5,509 nt of DNA, from NCBI GenBank assembly GCA_913009915.1, contig CAJVYZ010000220.1, positions 1 to 5,509 on the forward strand. Direction: 5' to 3'. Position 1 is the stretch's first letter, and every line of letters begins with the position of its first letter. Source of the stretch: an uncultured Gemmatimonadota bacterium. GTDB lineage: Bacteria; Gemmatimonadota; Gemmatimonadetes; Gemmatimonadales; GWC2-71-9. Shown here one piece after another: positions 1 to 5,439 of the stretch. The position numbers were made by a program, and so were the translations under genes. The notes beneath the pieces were generated by a model that was not told the origin of the DNA, ran no database searches, and was given only the letters and a program-made list of their open reading frames with translations.

Positions 1-709
1 CGGCCCGGCTCGCTCCGACGGCGGCGTCACCGAACGCAGCCGCCAAGTCCTCGATCAGTTTGAAATTTTCGGGTCCCTTGAGACCCCGGCCGCCCGCCAC
101 CACTACCGTCGCTTCCGCCACGTCGAGAGCGGCGTCGGCGGGAGCCTTCACTTCGGTGACCGTCACACGTGTTTCGAACTCCGGTACCGATACGTTCTCC
201 ACCGCACCCGCTTTGGGCGATTCGGCGAGCGGAACGGTGTTGGGTCGCACCGAGAGCACCGCCGGCGAGCCGGTGAGCTTCACTTTCTGCAGCGCCTTCC
301 CGGCGTACACCGGCCGAGTGGCCACCAGATGGTCGCCGTCAACGGTGCAACCGGTGATTTCGGAGGCGTAGCCGACCCCCAGCTTGGCGGCCACCCGCGG
401 CGCCAGGTCTTTGCCTGTGGCGGTAGCGCCGAACACGATCGCAGTGCAGCCTTCGGCCGCGGCAGCTACCGTGGCGGCATAGCCATCAGGTTGGTACAGT
501 CCGAAACTGGCGTGGTCGGCCGTCAATACCCGATCGGCGCCGTAGGTCGCAAGTTGTTCGACACCACTCACCGTGCCGGCGCTCACGACCAGGGCATCGA
601 CCGTGGCGCCCATGGTGTCGGCCAGCAGCCGGGCCGCGGTGACGGTCTCGTAGGACACCTTCCTCAGCGCGCCGTCGCGTTGTTCCATTACGGCAAGAAT
701 AGTGGCCAT
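1..709 (-). CDS. etfA: Electron transfer flavoprotein subunit alpha, C-terminus cut by window edge
   Basis: This is the large subunit of the soluble ETF heterodimer, which carries FAD electrons from acyl-CoA dehydrogenases to ETF:quinone oxidoreductase. The frame is open from the ATG at 709 to the left edge, giving 236 residues. Residues 1-190 form the N-terminal alpha/beta domain. The FAD domain begins near residue 200, with VVVAGGRGLKGPENF at 202-216 and VGASRA at 231-236; family knowledge places the Arg of GASR at the flavin. About 85-90 residues are missing, including the C-terminal signature around SGAIQH. The start is 3 bases past the etfB stop, with a weak AAGG-type site 11 bases upstream, so translation is probably coupled to etfB. 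No internal stop or frameshift is seen. The identification is secure; the truncation belongs to the window, not necessarily to the gene. Confidence 0.95.
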   Translation of the reverse strand, partial: MATILAVMEQRDGALRKVSYETVTAARLLADTMGATVDALVVSAGTVSGVEQLATYGADRVLTADHASFGLYQPDGYAATVAAAAEGCTAIVFGATATGKDLAPRVAAKLGVGYASEITGCTVDGDHLVATRPVYAGKALQKVKLTGSPAVLSVRPNTVPLAESPKAGAVENVSVPEFETRVTVTEVKAPADAALDVAEATVVVAGGRGLKGPENFKLIEDLAAAFGDAAVGASRA

Positions 710-712
710 GTT

Positions 713-1462
713 CTATAACACCTTCGCTTCGTTGCGAAGCAGGTTGATCAGTTCGGGAACGGCATCGGGGCCTTCGCCCACGATCTTCCCCTCACTCCGG
801 GCAGGCGGCAGCTCGAGACCCAACACCTCGATACTGCCGGCGGCCAACTCCACCGGCTTGACGTCGAGCGGCTTCTTCTTGGCCGCCATGATGCCCTTGA
901 GTTTCGGCAGCCGGGGCTCGTTGAGGCCCTTGTCGCAAGTGAGCACGGCCGGCAACCGGCAGGTGGACACCTCCACTCCGCCTTCGATCTCCCGCTCGGC
1001 GGTGACGGCCCCGTCTTCGATCGAGAGGTGGGCCACCGTCGTCACGCAGGGGAGGCCCAGGAATTCGGCAGTCATTGGCCCGACCTGGTAGTTATTGTCG
1101 TCCACCGCAAGCTTGCCGAACAGGATCAGGTCGAAGCCTTCGCCCTCCATGGCATCGGCGAGTGCCCTAGCGACCACCAGGCCGTCGGCGCTTCCCTCAG
1201 TCTTGAGGAGGACACCGCGGTCGATCCCCATGGCCAGCGCGGTCCGGATGGTTTCTTGGGAGGAGTCGCCGCCGAGGGAGTAGACCACGGTCTCACCCGC
1301 GCCGGCCTTTTCCTTGAGCGCGAGCGCCTCCTCGATGGCGTACTCGTCAAAAGGGTTGGGGACGAACTTGACCCCGGCTTCGTCTATGGACTTGCCGTCT
1401 CCGCCCACCACGATCTTGGCTGTGGTGTCGGGGACGCGCTTGAGACAGACTGCGATCTTCAC
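713..1462 (-). CDS. etfB: Electron transfer flavoprotein subunit beta
   Basis: This is the small ETF subunit, which binds AMP structurally and docks the partner dehydrogenases. At 249 residues it has normal family length. Visible hallmarks are the N-terminal MKIAVCLKRVPD, NPFDEYAIEEAL at 36-47, the AMP/FAD-loop region GKLAVDDNNYQVGPMTAEF at 116-134, and the beta-subunit signature around EGGVEVSTCRLPAVLTC (160-176). The recognition loop is at 184-197. Its Leu188 aligns with the human anchor leucine (Leu195), followed by IMAAKKK where the human protein has IMKAKKK. The start is GTG, chosen because MKIAVCLKR is the family N-terminus and a GAGGG site lies 8 bases upstream. It sits 3 bases before etfA and 235 bases after gcdH, its likely electron donor. 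The gene looks intact. Confidence 0.96.
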   Translation of the reverse strand: MKIAVCLKRVPDTTAKIVVGGDGKSIDEAGVKFVPNPFDEYAIEEALALKEKAGAGETVVYSLGGDSSQETIRTALAMGIDRGVLLKTEGSADGLVVARALADAMEGEGFDLILFGKLAVDDNNYQVGPMTAEFLGLPCVTTVAHLSIEDGAVTAEREIEGGVEVSTCRLPAVLTCDKGLNEPRLPKLKGIMAAKKKPLDVKPVELAAGSIEVLGLELPPARSEGKIVGEGPDAVPELINLLRNEAKVL

Positions 1463-1470
1463 GGAGATAG

Positions 1471-1475
1471 CCCTC
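1471..1475 (-). promoter_or_regulatory. Ribosome binding site of etfB
   Basis: GAGGG on the minus strand, 8 bases before the GTG at 1462-1460. It fixes the non-ATG start of etfB. Confidence 0.7.
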
Positions 1476-1569
1476 GTCAGGATATGATTTCGGCGCCTTT
1501 TCGGGGCGCGTCATAGCGTTAGAAAATAGCGTCCCGAGCGGCGCAAAGGGAGGGCTGCGGGGCTGCGCA

Positions 1570-1599
1570 ATCAATTCGAAGCAGGCCATTCCCTGTCAA
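1570..1599 (-). promoter_or_regulatory. Candidate sigma70-type promoter for etfBA
   Basis: On the minus strand a perfect TTGACA (1599-1594) is followed after 18 bases by ATTGAT (1575-1570), which matches the -10 consensus at only three of six positions. Transcription would start near 1563 and leave a leader of about 100 bases before etfB. The placement is sensible: inside the 235-bp gap and just past the octamer array. The weak -10 keeps this tentative. The rest of the gap (1463-1569) shows no small gene; it holds only a 5-bp GCGCC/GGCGC inverted repeat near 1492-1508. Confidence 0.33.
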
Positions 1600-1616
1600 G
1601 CACCACCTCCGCCCAT

Positions 1617-1702
1617 TACCGCCCCCTACCGCCATACCGCCTTACCGCCATACCGCCTTACCGCCATACCGCCATACCGCCTTACCGCCATACCGCCCTA
1701 CC
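1617..1702. repeat. Octamer tandem repeat, TACCGCC(A/T), about ten units
   Basis: Units begin at 1617, 1627, 1635, 1643, 1651, 1659, 1667, 1675, 1683 and 1691, followed by a partial TACC at 1699. The core TACCGCC is perfect in every unit. The first unit is 10 bases long (two extra C); the other nine are exactly 8. The eighth base is A or T in most units and largely alternates, giving a loose 16-base period; the last full unit has C. The right edge overlaps the gcdH stop codon (1700-1698). On the gcdH transcript it reads as GGCGGTA(T/A) repeats immediately after the stop. It has no palindromic arms, so it is not a simple terminator, and no direct-repeat/spacer layout, so it is not CRISPR. Confidence 0.95.
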
Positions 1703-2885
1703 TAAACGCCTGCTTCCCCGTAATCGCCAAGCCCAGAATCAGCGAGTGCATGTCATGGGTACCCTCGTAGGTATAGACCGACTCCAGGTTGGCCATGTGC
1801 CGCATCGAGTGGTACTCGGCCAGGATCCCGTTGGCGCCGAGGAGCCGGCGCGCTTCGCGGGCGATGTCGCAGGCCATGTTCACGTTGTTGCGTTTGGCCA
1901 GGGATACCTGCTCCGGCGTCATGGTGCCAATATCCTTGAGGCGGCCGAGCTGCAACGTCAGGAACTGAGCCTTGACGATCTCGGTGAGCATGTCGGCCAG
2001 CCGTACTTGCTGGATTTGCGTGTGCGCGATCGGCTTGTCGAACATGATCCGGTTGAGACCGTAGCTCACCGCCTCGTCGTAGCACGCCATTGCCGCGCCG
2101 ATGCCACCCCAGGCGATGCCGTAGCGCGCCTGGGTGAGGCACATGAGCGGGCTCTTGATGCCGTCGCTGTCCGGCAGGAGGGCGTCCTGGGGAAGGTGCA
2201 CATCCTCGAGGTGGAGTTCGCTGGTGTCCGACGCCCTGAGCGACAGCTTCCCCTTCTGGTCCTTGCTGGTGAAGCCGGGGGTGCCGGTCGGGACAATGAA
2301 GCCGCGGATGGAGCTGGAGTCGTCGATGTCGCCGGTCTTGGCCCACACGATAGCCACCGTGGCCTGCGACCCGTTGGTGATCCACATCTTGGTGCCGTTC
2401 AACACCCAGCCGTCATCGGTTTCCTTGGCGGTGGTGATCAGTCCGGCGGGGTTTGAGCCGAAGTCGGGTTCGGTAAGCCCGAAGCAGCCGATGTCCTCAC
2501 CGCTCGCCAGCCGCGGCAGCCATGTGGTACGCTGCTCCTCCGAGCCAAATGCATGGATGGGATACATCACCAGAGCGCCCTGCACCGAAGCGAAAGACCG
2601 AATACCGCTGTCGCCCCGCTCCAGTTCCTGCATGATCAGCCCGTAGGCCACGTTGTTGAGGCCGGCACAACCGTATTCCTCGGGGAGGTTGGCCCCGTAG
2701 AAGCCCAACTCCGCCATCTGGGGGATGAGTTCCTTGGGGAAGCGCCCCTCGATGTAGCACTGGCCGATGATGGGCATGAGGTTTTCGTCGACCCAGGTGC
2801 GTACCATGTCCCGGACGGCGCGCTCTTCTTCTGACAGGAGGGAGTCGAAATTGTAAAAATCGACGCCGGAGAAGGTGCTAGACAT
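1698..2885 (-). CDS. gcdH: Glutaryl-CoA dehydrogenase (acyl-CoA dehydrogenase family)
   Basis: This FAD flavoenzyme of lysine, tryptophan and benzoyl-CoA breakdown converts glutaryl-CoA to crotonyl-CoA and CO2 and passes electrons to ETF. At 395 residues it matches the usual length. It follows human GCDH closely: ELERGDSGIRSFASVQ (87-102), GCFGLTEPDFGSNP (133-146), LNGTKMWITNG (162-172), GKLSLRAS (212-219), ARYGIAWG (253-260) and TYEGTHD (372-378). Glu374 is the catalytic base. Glu89, Arg96, Ser100, Thr170 and Tyr373 align with the human residues Glu87, Arg94, Ser98, Thr170 and Tyr369, which bind the distal carboxylate or mark decarboxylating enzymes. The frame stays open upstream to 3098, but that extension runs through repeats and the neighbouring gene. 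The ATG at 2885 has AAGGA 5 bases upstream and gives the family N-terminus. It lies 79 bases after the SprT-like gene and upstream of etfBA. Confidence 0.95.
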   Translation of the reverse strand: MSSTFSGVDFYNFDSLLSEEERAVRDMVRTWVDENLMPIIGQCYIEGRFPKELIPQMAELGFYGANLPEEYGCAGLNNVAYGLIMQELERGDSGIRSFASVQGALVMYPIHAFGSEEQRTTWLPRLASGEDIGCFGLTEPDFGSNPAGLITTAKETDDGWVLNGTKMWITNGSQATVAIVWAKTGDIDDSSSIRGFIVPTGTPGFTSKDQKGKLSLRASDTSELHLEDVHLPQDALLPDSDGIKSPLMCLTQARYGIAWGGIGAAMACYDEAVSYGLNRIMFDKPIAHTQIQQVRLADMLTEIVKAQFLTLQLGRLKDIGTMTPEQVSLAKRNNVNMACDIAREARRLLGANGILAEYHSMRHMANLESVYTYEGTHDMHSLILGLAITGKQAFR

Positions 2886-2890
2886 GGGGT

Positions 2891-2895
2891 TCCTT
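2891..2895 (-). promoter_or_regulatory. Ribosome binding site of gcdH
   Basis: AAGGA on the minus strand, 5 bases before the ATG at 2885-2883. It supports this start over the longer open frame that reaches 3098. Confidence 0.72.
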
Positions 2896-2914
2896 GGTGT
2901 GTGTTGTGCGACGT

Positions 2915-2942
2915 GCGTTGGGCGTTGGGCGTTGGGCGTTGG
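2915..2942. repeat. Heptamer tandem repeat, GCGTTGG x4
   Basis: Four perfect head-to-tail copies of GCGTTGG (CCAACGC on the minus strand), then a diverged AGTGCGG and AGGTCGG. The array lies 30-57 bases upstream of the gcdH start, inside the 79-bp gap after the SprT-like gene. The unit differs in length and sequence from the octamer array on the other side of gcdH. Confidence 0.93.
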
Positions 2943-2964
2943 AGTGCGGAGGTCGGAGAAGATA

Positions 2965-3624
2965 CTACCGTCCGTTACCGCCCAGTACCGCCCTCGCTGC
3001 CGCCGGTGCCACGCCCACTTCCCGGGCCTTGGTGCGAAACTCCCGGCCATGATCCACCGCTCTATCCGTCTCCGCCTGCCATTGGTGAACCATCTCATGC
3101 AGCACGGTGTGTTCGACCTCGGCCCAGCCGTCGCGCCGGAGGTGCCGGCGACTGATGGCGATGCTGATCACCTGCTTGTTCCGGGCGTCCAGGCACAACT
3201 CGCCCAGACTGACCTTCATTCTGCTGGAGAGCCGGAACGGGACATCGGCCAGGGTGCCTTCGAACCACTGGACATTGAGGCCGCGGTGCATTTCCCGCAA
3301 CCGCTGGAGCACCGCCTCGTCGCCCGGCCGGAGCCGCTCCAGGCGTACGGGTCCCTTGCTGCTGGGAGCGTACGCGTGCACCGGGAACAACAGGAATTCT
3401 CGTTCGGCGGCCCGCCTCCGTTCTCTCGACTGGCGCGCGTCGATGAACCGCAGAATAGCCCGCAGCACCCGGTCGGGAGCGTGGCTGTAGCCGCGATGCA
3501 GCCGCAGTTGCCCGCGAGCAGTGACGCTCAGCATGACAGTCCTGTTGCTGTGGGTGGCAACCTCCATGTCCGCCGCCAGGCCCAACTGTCTGAGCCGAGT
3601 GCCGAGCAGTCGCTCGGGAGTCAT
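2965..3624 (-). CDS. SprT-like zinc metalloprotein
   Basis: From the ATG at 3624 this is a 219-residue protein with a SprT-like domain at about 105-205. HEMVH (176-180) followed by DHGREF (191-196) gives the SprT/Spartan zinc site: His176, Glu177, His180 and third ligand His192. The preceding stretch, with MHRGLNVQWF (112-121) and RMKVSLGELCLD (135-146), also fits the family. The N-terminal 100 residues are basic and not assigned. The C-terminal Cys zinc ribbon found in some SprT proteins is absent. Related proteases act on DNA-protein crosslinks, but the substrate here is unknown. The start is uncertain: the ATG lies 16 bases after the phosphoesterase stop without a clear ribosome site, while an in-frame GTG at 3660 (231 residues, overlapping that gene by 20 bases) has a G-run just upstream. 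The frame stays open further upstream to 3768, inside the phosphoesterase gene. The last residues are encoded by repeat sequence. Confidence 0.85.
   Translation of the reverse strand: MTPERLLGTRLRQLGLAADMEVATHSNRTVMLSVTARGQLRLHRGYSHAPDRVLRAILRFIDARQSRERRRAAEREFLLFPVHAYAPSSKGPVRLERLRPGDEAVLQRLREMHRGLNVQWFEGTLADVPFRLSSRMKVSLGELCLDARNKQVISIAISRRHLRRDGWAEVEHTVLHEMVHQWQAETDRAVDHGREFRTKAREVGVAPAAARAVLGGNGR
2966..2992. repeat. Three TACCG(C/T)C copies at 10-base spacing
   Basis: TACCGTC at 2966, TACCGCC at 2976 and TACCGCC at 2986 share the core of the array at 1617-1702 but at a 10-base period. They lie within the last codons of the SprT-like gene and share its stop codon (2967-2965), encoding part of the C-terminal AVLGGNGR. 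They probably belong to the same repeat family in a decayed state. Confidence 0.7.
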
Positions 3625-3640
3625 GGTGAACGAGGCGGCT

Positions 3641-4498
3641 TCAGGCAGGACTGGCGACACCTGCCCCCCGCCCTGGCTGAGTCGGCCGGACGAAGCTGTG
3701 CTGATCCGACGCCCGGAACGTCGAGCGGTCGCGCTCCCAGCGCATGTGCTGAATATGTACCGCCTCATCGTCGATACGGATCACGTTGAAAACCGAAGGT
3801 CGCTTGCCGCGCGAGCGCGAGCTGTGGGTGCCGACGGTACTAACGGGAAGCACCCCGTCGATTTGGCCGATGCCTTCCTGGTGATCGTGGCCACACAAGA
3901 CGACGTCCGCCCCGGTACGTCTGAGCCGGGTCTGTGCGCTGCGCCAGTGAGCCAGCCCCATCCGCTGGGACAGCTGGCCGCGGAGCACGTTGTGGTGCAG
4001 TACCACGATGCGGGCGTCCTCGGGTGCGGCCTCTAAAAAGATTCGTTGGAGCCGATCCGTTTCCGGCTTGGGGAGGTGGCCCTTGACCGTGACGTCGTTG
4101 GGGTTCCAGGTCAGCGCGCCTAGGGAGAACCCGTAGGCGGTCAACGCTCCGGCCAGGACGGCGCCGGGAACGTGGATCACCGGTGTGAGATCCTCATCGA
4201 TGTACTGGCGGTACTTGGTGAACTTGACCCGCTGACCTCGGATACCGAAGGGACTCTGCCACCACTGCACGTCGTGGTTGCCGGGGACGACCAGCGTGGG
4301 AGCGACGGCGTTCATCTGATCGAGGAACACCAGGGCCCGCTGGAACTCGCCGTGCCGTGCCCGCTGCGTCAGATCACCGGAGATGGCGATGGCGTCGGGT
4401 TCGAGTTCCGGCGCTGCCTGCACCAGTGCGGCGACTTGCTCCAAATCGCAGGGCCACCCGAAGTGGACGTCGGACACGTGGATGATGGTCGTGGTCAC
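3641..4498 (-). CDS. Calcineurin-like metallophosphoesterase (class III phosphodiesterase type)
   Basis: A 285-residue, probably cytoplasmic protein with the full set of two-metal phosphoesterase motifs: SDVHFG (Asp10, His12), SGDLT (Asp42), PGNHD (Asn74, His75), LHHN (168-170) and CGHDH (His204, His206). The motif order and length resemble CpdA-like cyclic-nucleotide phosphodiesterases, but this superfamily also includes nucleases and protein or lipid phosphatases, so the substrate cannot be read from the motifs. I chose the GTG at 4498 because GAGGG sits 7 bases upstream and the first strand (TTTIIHVSDVHFG) begins there. A longer in-frame GTG at 4537 would add 13 residues that do not resemble the family. 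No signal peptide is seen. The last ~20 residues, rich in Pro, Gly, Arg and Ala, look disordered. It follows the zinc-ribbon gene by 52 bases and precedes the SprT-like gene by 16, so the three are probably co-transcribed. Confidence 0.92.
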   Translation of the reverse strand: MTTTIIHVSDVHFGWPCDLEQVAALVQAAPELEPDAIAISGDLTQRARHGEFQRALVFLDQMNAVAPTLVVPGNHDVQWWQSPFGIRGQRVKFTKYRQYIDEDLTPVIHVPGAVLAGALTAYGFSLGALTWNPNDVTVKGHLPKPETDRLQRIFLEAAPEDARIVVLHHNVLRGQLSQRMGLAHWRSAQTRLRRTGADVVLCGHDHQEGIGQIDGVLPVSTVGTHSSRSRGKRPSVFNVIRIDDEAVHIQHMRWERDRSTFRASDQHSFVRPTQPGRGAGVASPA

Positions 4499-4505
4499 TG
4501 GCAAG

Positions 4506-4510
4506 CCCTC
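4506..4510 (-). promoter_or_regulatory. Ribosome binding site of the metallophosphoesterase
   Basis: GAGGG on the minus strand, 7 bases before the GTG at 4498-4496. It decides the start against the longer GTG at 4537. Confidence 0.65.
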
Positions 4511-4550
4511 ACACCGTTGCGTACCAACGCTTCCCACGGCATCGATACTT

Positions 4551-4844
4551 TCATTTCACAAGGTCCTGCGCTATGCGGGAGACGATGCGCCGCACCAGAA
4601 CGTAGGTCGCTATCACAGCCACCATACCATAGATCCTGGCCAGCTGCACGTCGGGCGGCACGCTGAGCAGCACCCAGACACCAACCGCAATTGTCGAGGG
4701 GATCGCCGCCAACCGGCCGATGCGGCGAGCCCGGTGTTTCTGTTCCTCGCGGCACACGGGGCACACGTCGCCCCACTGGATCTTGGCGCCCTTGCGACCG
4801 CAGCGGGCACAGGGGACTTCAAGAAAGCCGTCGTGCGACTGCAT
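4551..4844 (-). CDS. Small zinc-ribbon protein with two membrane segments, function unknown
   Basis: A 97-residue protein not assigned to a named family. Residues 12-31 hold two CxxC pairs (Cys12/Cys15 in CARC, Cys28/Cys31 in CPVC), as in a zinc ribbon or rubredoxin-like knuckle. A basic stretch (HRARRIGR, 37-44) follows. Then come two hydrophobic segments, about 45-62 and 70-84, separated by a short PPDVQ turn, and a basic, amphipathic tail. The likely form is an inner-membrane hairpin with the zinc knuckle in the cytoplasm, since positive charges flank both segments. The start is GTG at 4847 or the adjacent ATG at 4844; I took the ATG because GGAG (4855-4852) lies 7 bases before it. It is the first gene of the minus-strand run, 36 bases from the divergent PDZ ORF. 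The paired cysteines and hydrophobic segments argue that it is a real gene. Confidence 0.75.
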   Translation of the reverse strand: MQSHDGFLEVPCARCGRKGAKIQWGDVCPVCREEQKHRARRIGRLAAIPSTIAVGVWVLLSVPPDVQLARIYGMVAVIATYVLVRRIVSRIAQDLVK

Positions 4845-4880
4845 CACCGAACTCCGAGGTGGTAGCCGTGCCTTCCCGAC

Positions 4881-5120
4881 ATGACCGGGGGTATCCAGGG
4901 GGTACGGCTCACCGGGGTGAGTAACGGCAGCCCGGCGGATCGGGCGGGTATGCGAGCCGAAGACGTCATCACCAGAATAGGCCGCTACCAGGTCGCCAAT
5001 CTCCGGGACATGTCGGCCGCGCTCAAATCGTACAAGCCCGGCGATGAAGTCGACATCGTCGTGCTACGGGCTGGCGTCGAGCATCGAACCACGGTGACCC
5101 TGGGCCGGCGGGGAGAGTGA
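4881..5120 (+). CDS. Orphan PDZ-domain ORF, probably N-terminally truncated
   Basis: The 79 residues are almost entirely one bacterial-type PDZ domain: GVRLTGVSNGSPADRAGMR (7-25), EDVITRIGRYQVANL (27-41), then YKPGDEVDIVVLRAG (51-65). The closest pattern I recall is the C-terminal PDZ of M28-family or S1C-type peptidases. In those the domain begins earlier with a YLG-type carboxylate-binding loop followed by xPD; that loop is missing here. Read upstream of the ATG, the frame gives CLPD and then a TAG at 4863-4865, so the similarity seems to continue before the start codon. No clear ribosome site precedes the ATG. The stop overlaps the start of the GAF gene (TGATG), which suggests a translated pair. 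It may be a genuine small adaptor or the 3' end of a lost peptidase gene; I lean to the remnant. Confidence 0.65.
   Translation: MTGGIQGVRLTGVSNGSPADRAGMRAEDVITRIGRYQVANLRDMSAALKSYKPGDEVDIVVLRAGVEHRTTVTLGRRGE
5110..5115 (+). promoter_or_regulatory. Ribosome binding site of the GAF gene
   Basis: GGGGAG lies 4 bases before the ATG at 5120, within the last codons of the PDZ ORF. An adjacent in-frame GTG at 5117 is less well placed. It supports coupled translation of the two genes. Confidence 0.6.
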
Positions 5121-5439
5121 TGCCTGTCCTCCAGGCCCATTCGATCGTCGCGGCCTTGCGGGCCGCCTTCTGTCAGGACGTGGCCCGACAACAACTCCTG
5201 CAGCAAGCCGCGGACCGGATCCAGGCCGCGGGCCCACCTTACACATCGGCTTACCTGTACATGGTCCACGACTCGGAGCTGCGACTCGAGGCCTACGCCG
5301 GGCGGCCAACCGAGCACACCACCATTCCGGTGGGCAAGGGGATATGCGGATCGGCCGTGGCGTCGGGTGTCAATCAAAACGTGGGTGATGTGACCGCGCG
5401 GGACGAGTACCTCGCCAAGTTCAAAGACCGCGGGCTGAT
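5120..5439 (+). CDS. GAF-domain protein, 3' end lost to adapter sequence
   Basis: About 106 genomic residues remain. An N-terminal helix (about 1-38) leads into a GAF domain: YTSAYLYMVHDSELRLEAYAG (41-61), then IPVGKGICGSAVASG (69-83) and VGDVTARDEYLA (88-99). The closest pattern I recall is the free methionine-(R)-sulfoxide reductase (YebR/MsrC) group. Aligning by spacing, Cys76 keeps the position of E. coli Cys94, but the Cys84 and Cys118 positions are His66 and Lys100. The catalytic cysteine set is therefore incomplete, and a sensory or ligand-binding GAF protein is more likely. The start is ATG, overlapping the PDZ stop. The open frame continues to 5506, but everything from codon 107 on is encoded by sequencing adapter, so the natural C-terminus is unknown. 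Confidence 0.8.

Noticed and set aside
1492..1508. GCGCC...GGCGC inverted repeat in the etfB leader as terminator or attenuator
   Set aside because: The stem is only about 5 bp, with no U-tract in the right place and no leader peptide. Such stems arise by chance in GC-rich DNA.
1617..1702. CRISPR-like array
   Set aside because: The 8-base units are directly adjacent with no spacers, so this is a simple tandem repeat.
1746..2456. Plus-strand open frame of 236 codons
   Set aside because: It is wholly antisense to gcdH, which is strongly identified. The product is a compositional shadow without recognisable motifs.
2886..3098. N-terminal extension of the gcdH frame to 3098, giving 466 residues
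   Set aside because: The extra 71 residues are translated from heptamer/octamer repeats and from the antisense-frame end of the SprT-like gene. The ATG at 2885 has AAGGA at proper spacing and gives the family N-terminus and length.
2875..3789. Long plus-strand open frame of 304 codons
   Set aside because: It lies antisense to the SprT-like gene, whose HExxH and HG motifs are clear. Its translation is low-complexity and resembles no family; long antisense frames are expected at this G+C.
4515..4529. CGTTG-CGTAC-CAACG hairpin between the zinc-ribbon gene and the phosphoesterase
   Set aside because: A 5-bp stem without a T-run is too weak to call a terminator or regulatory element.
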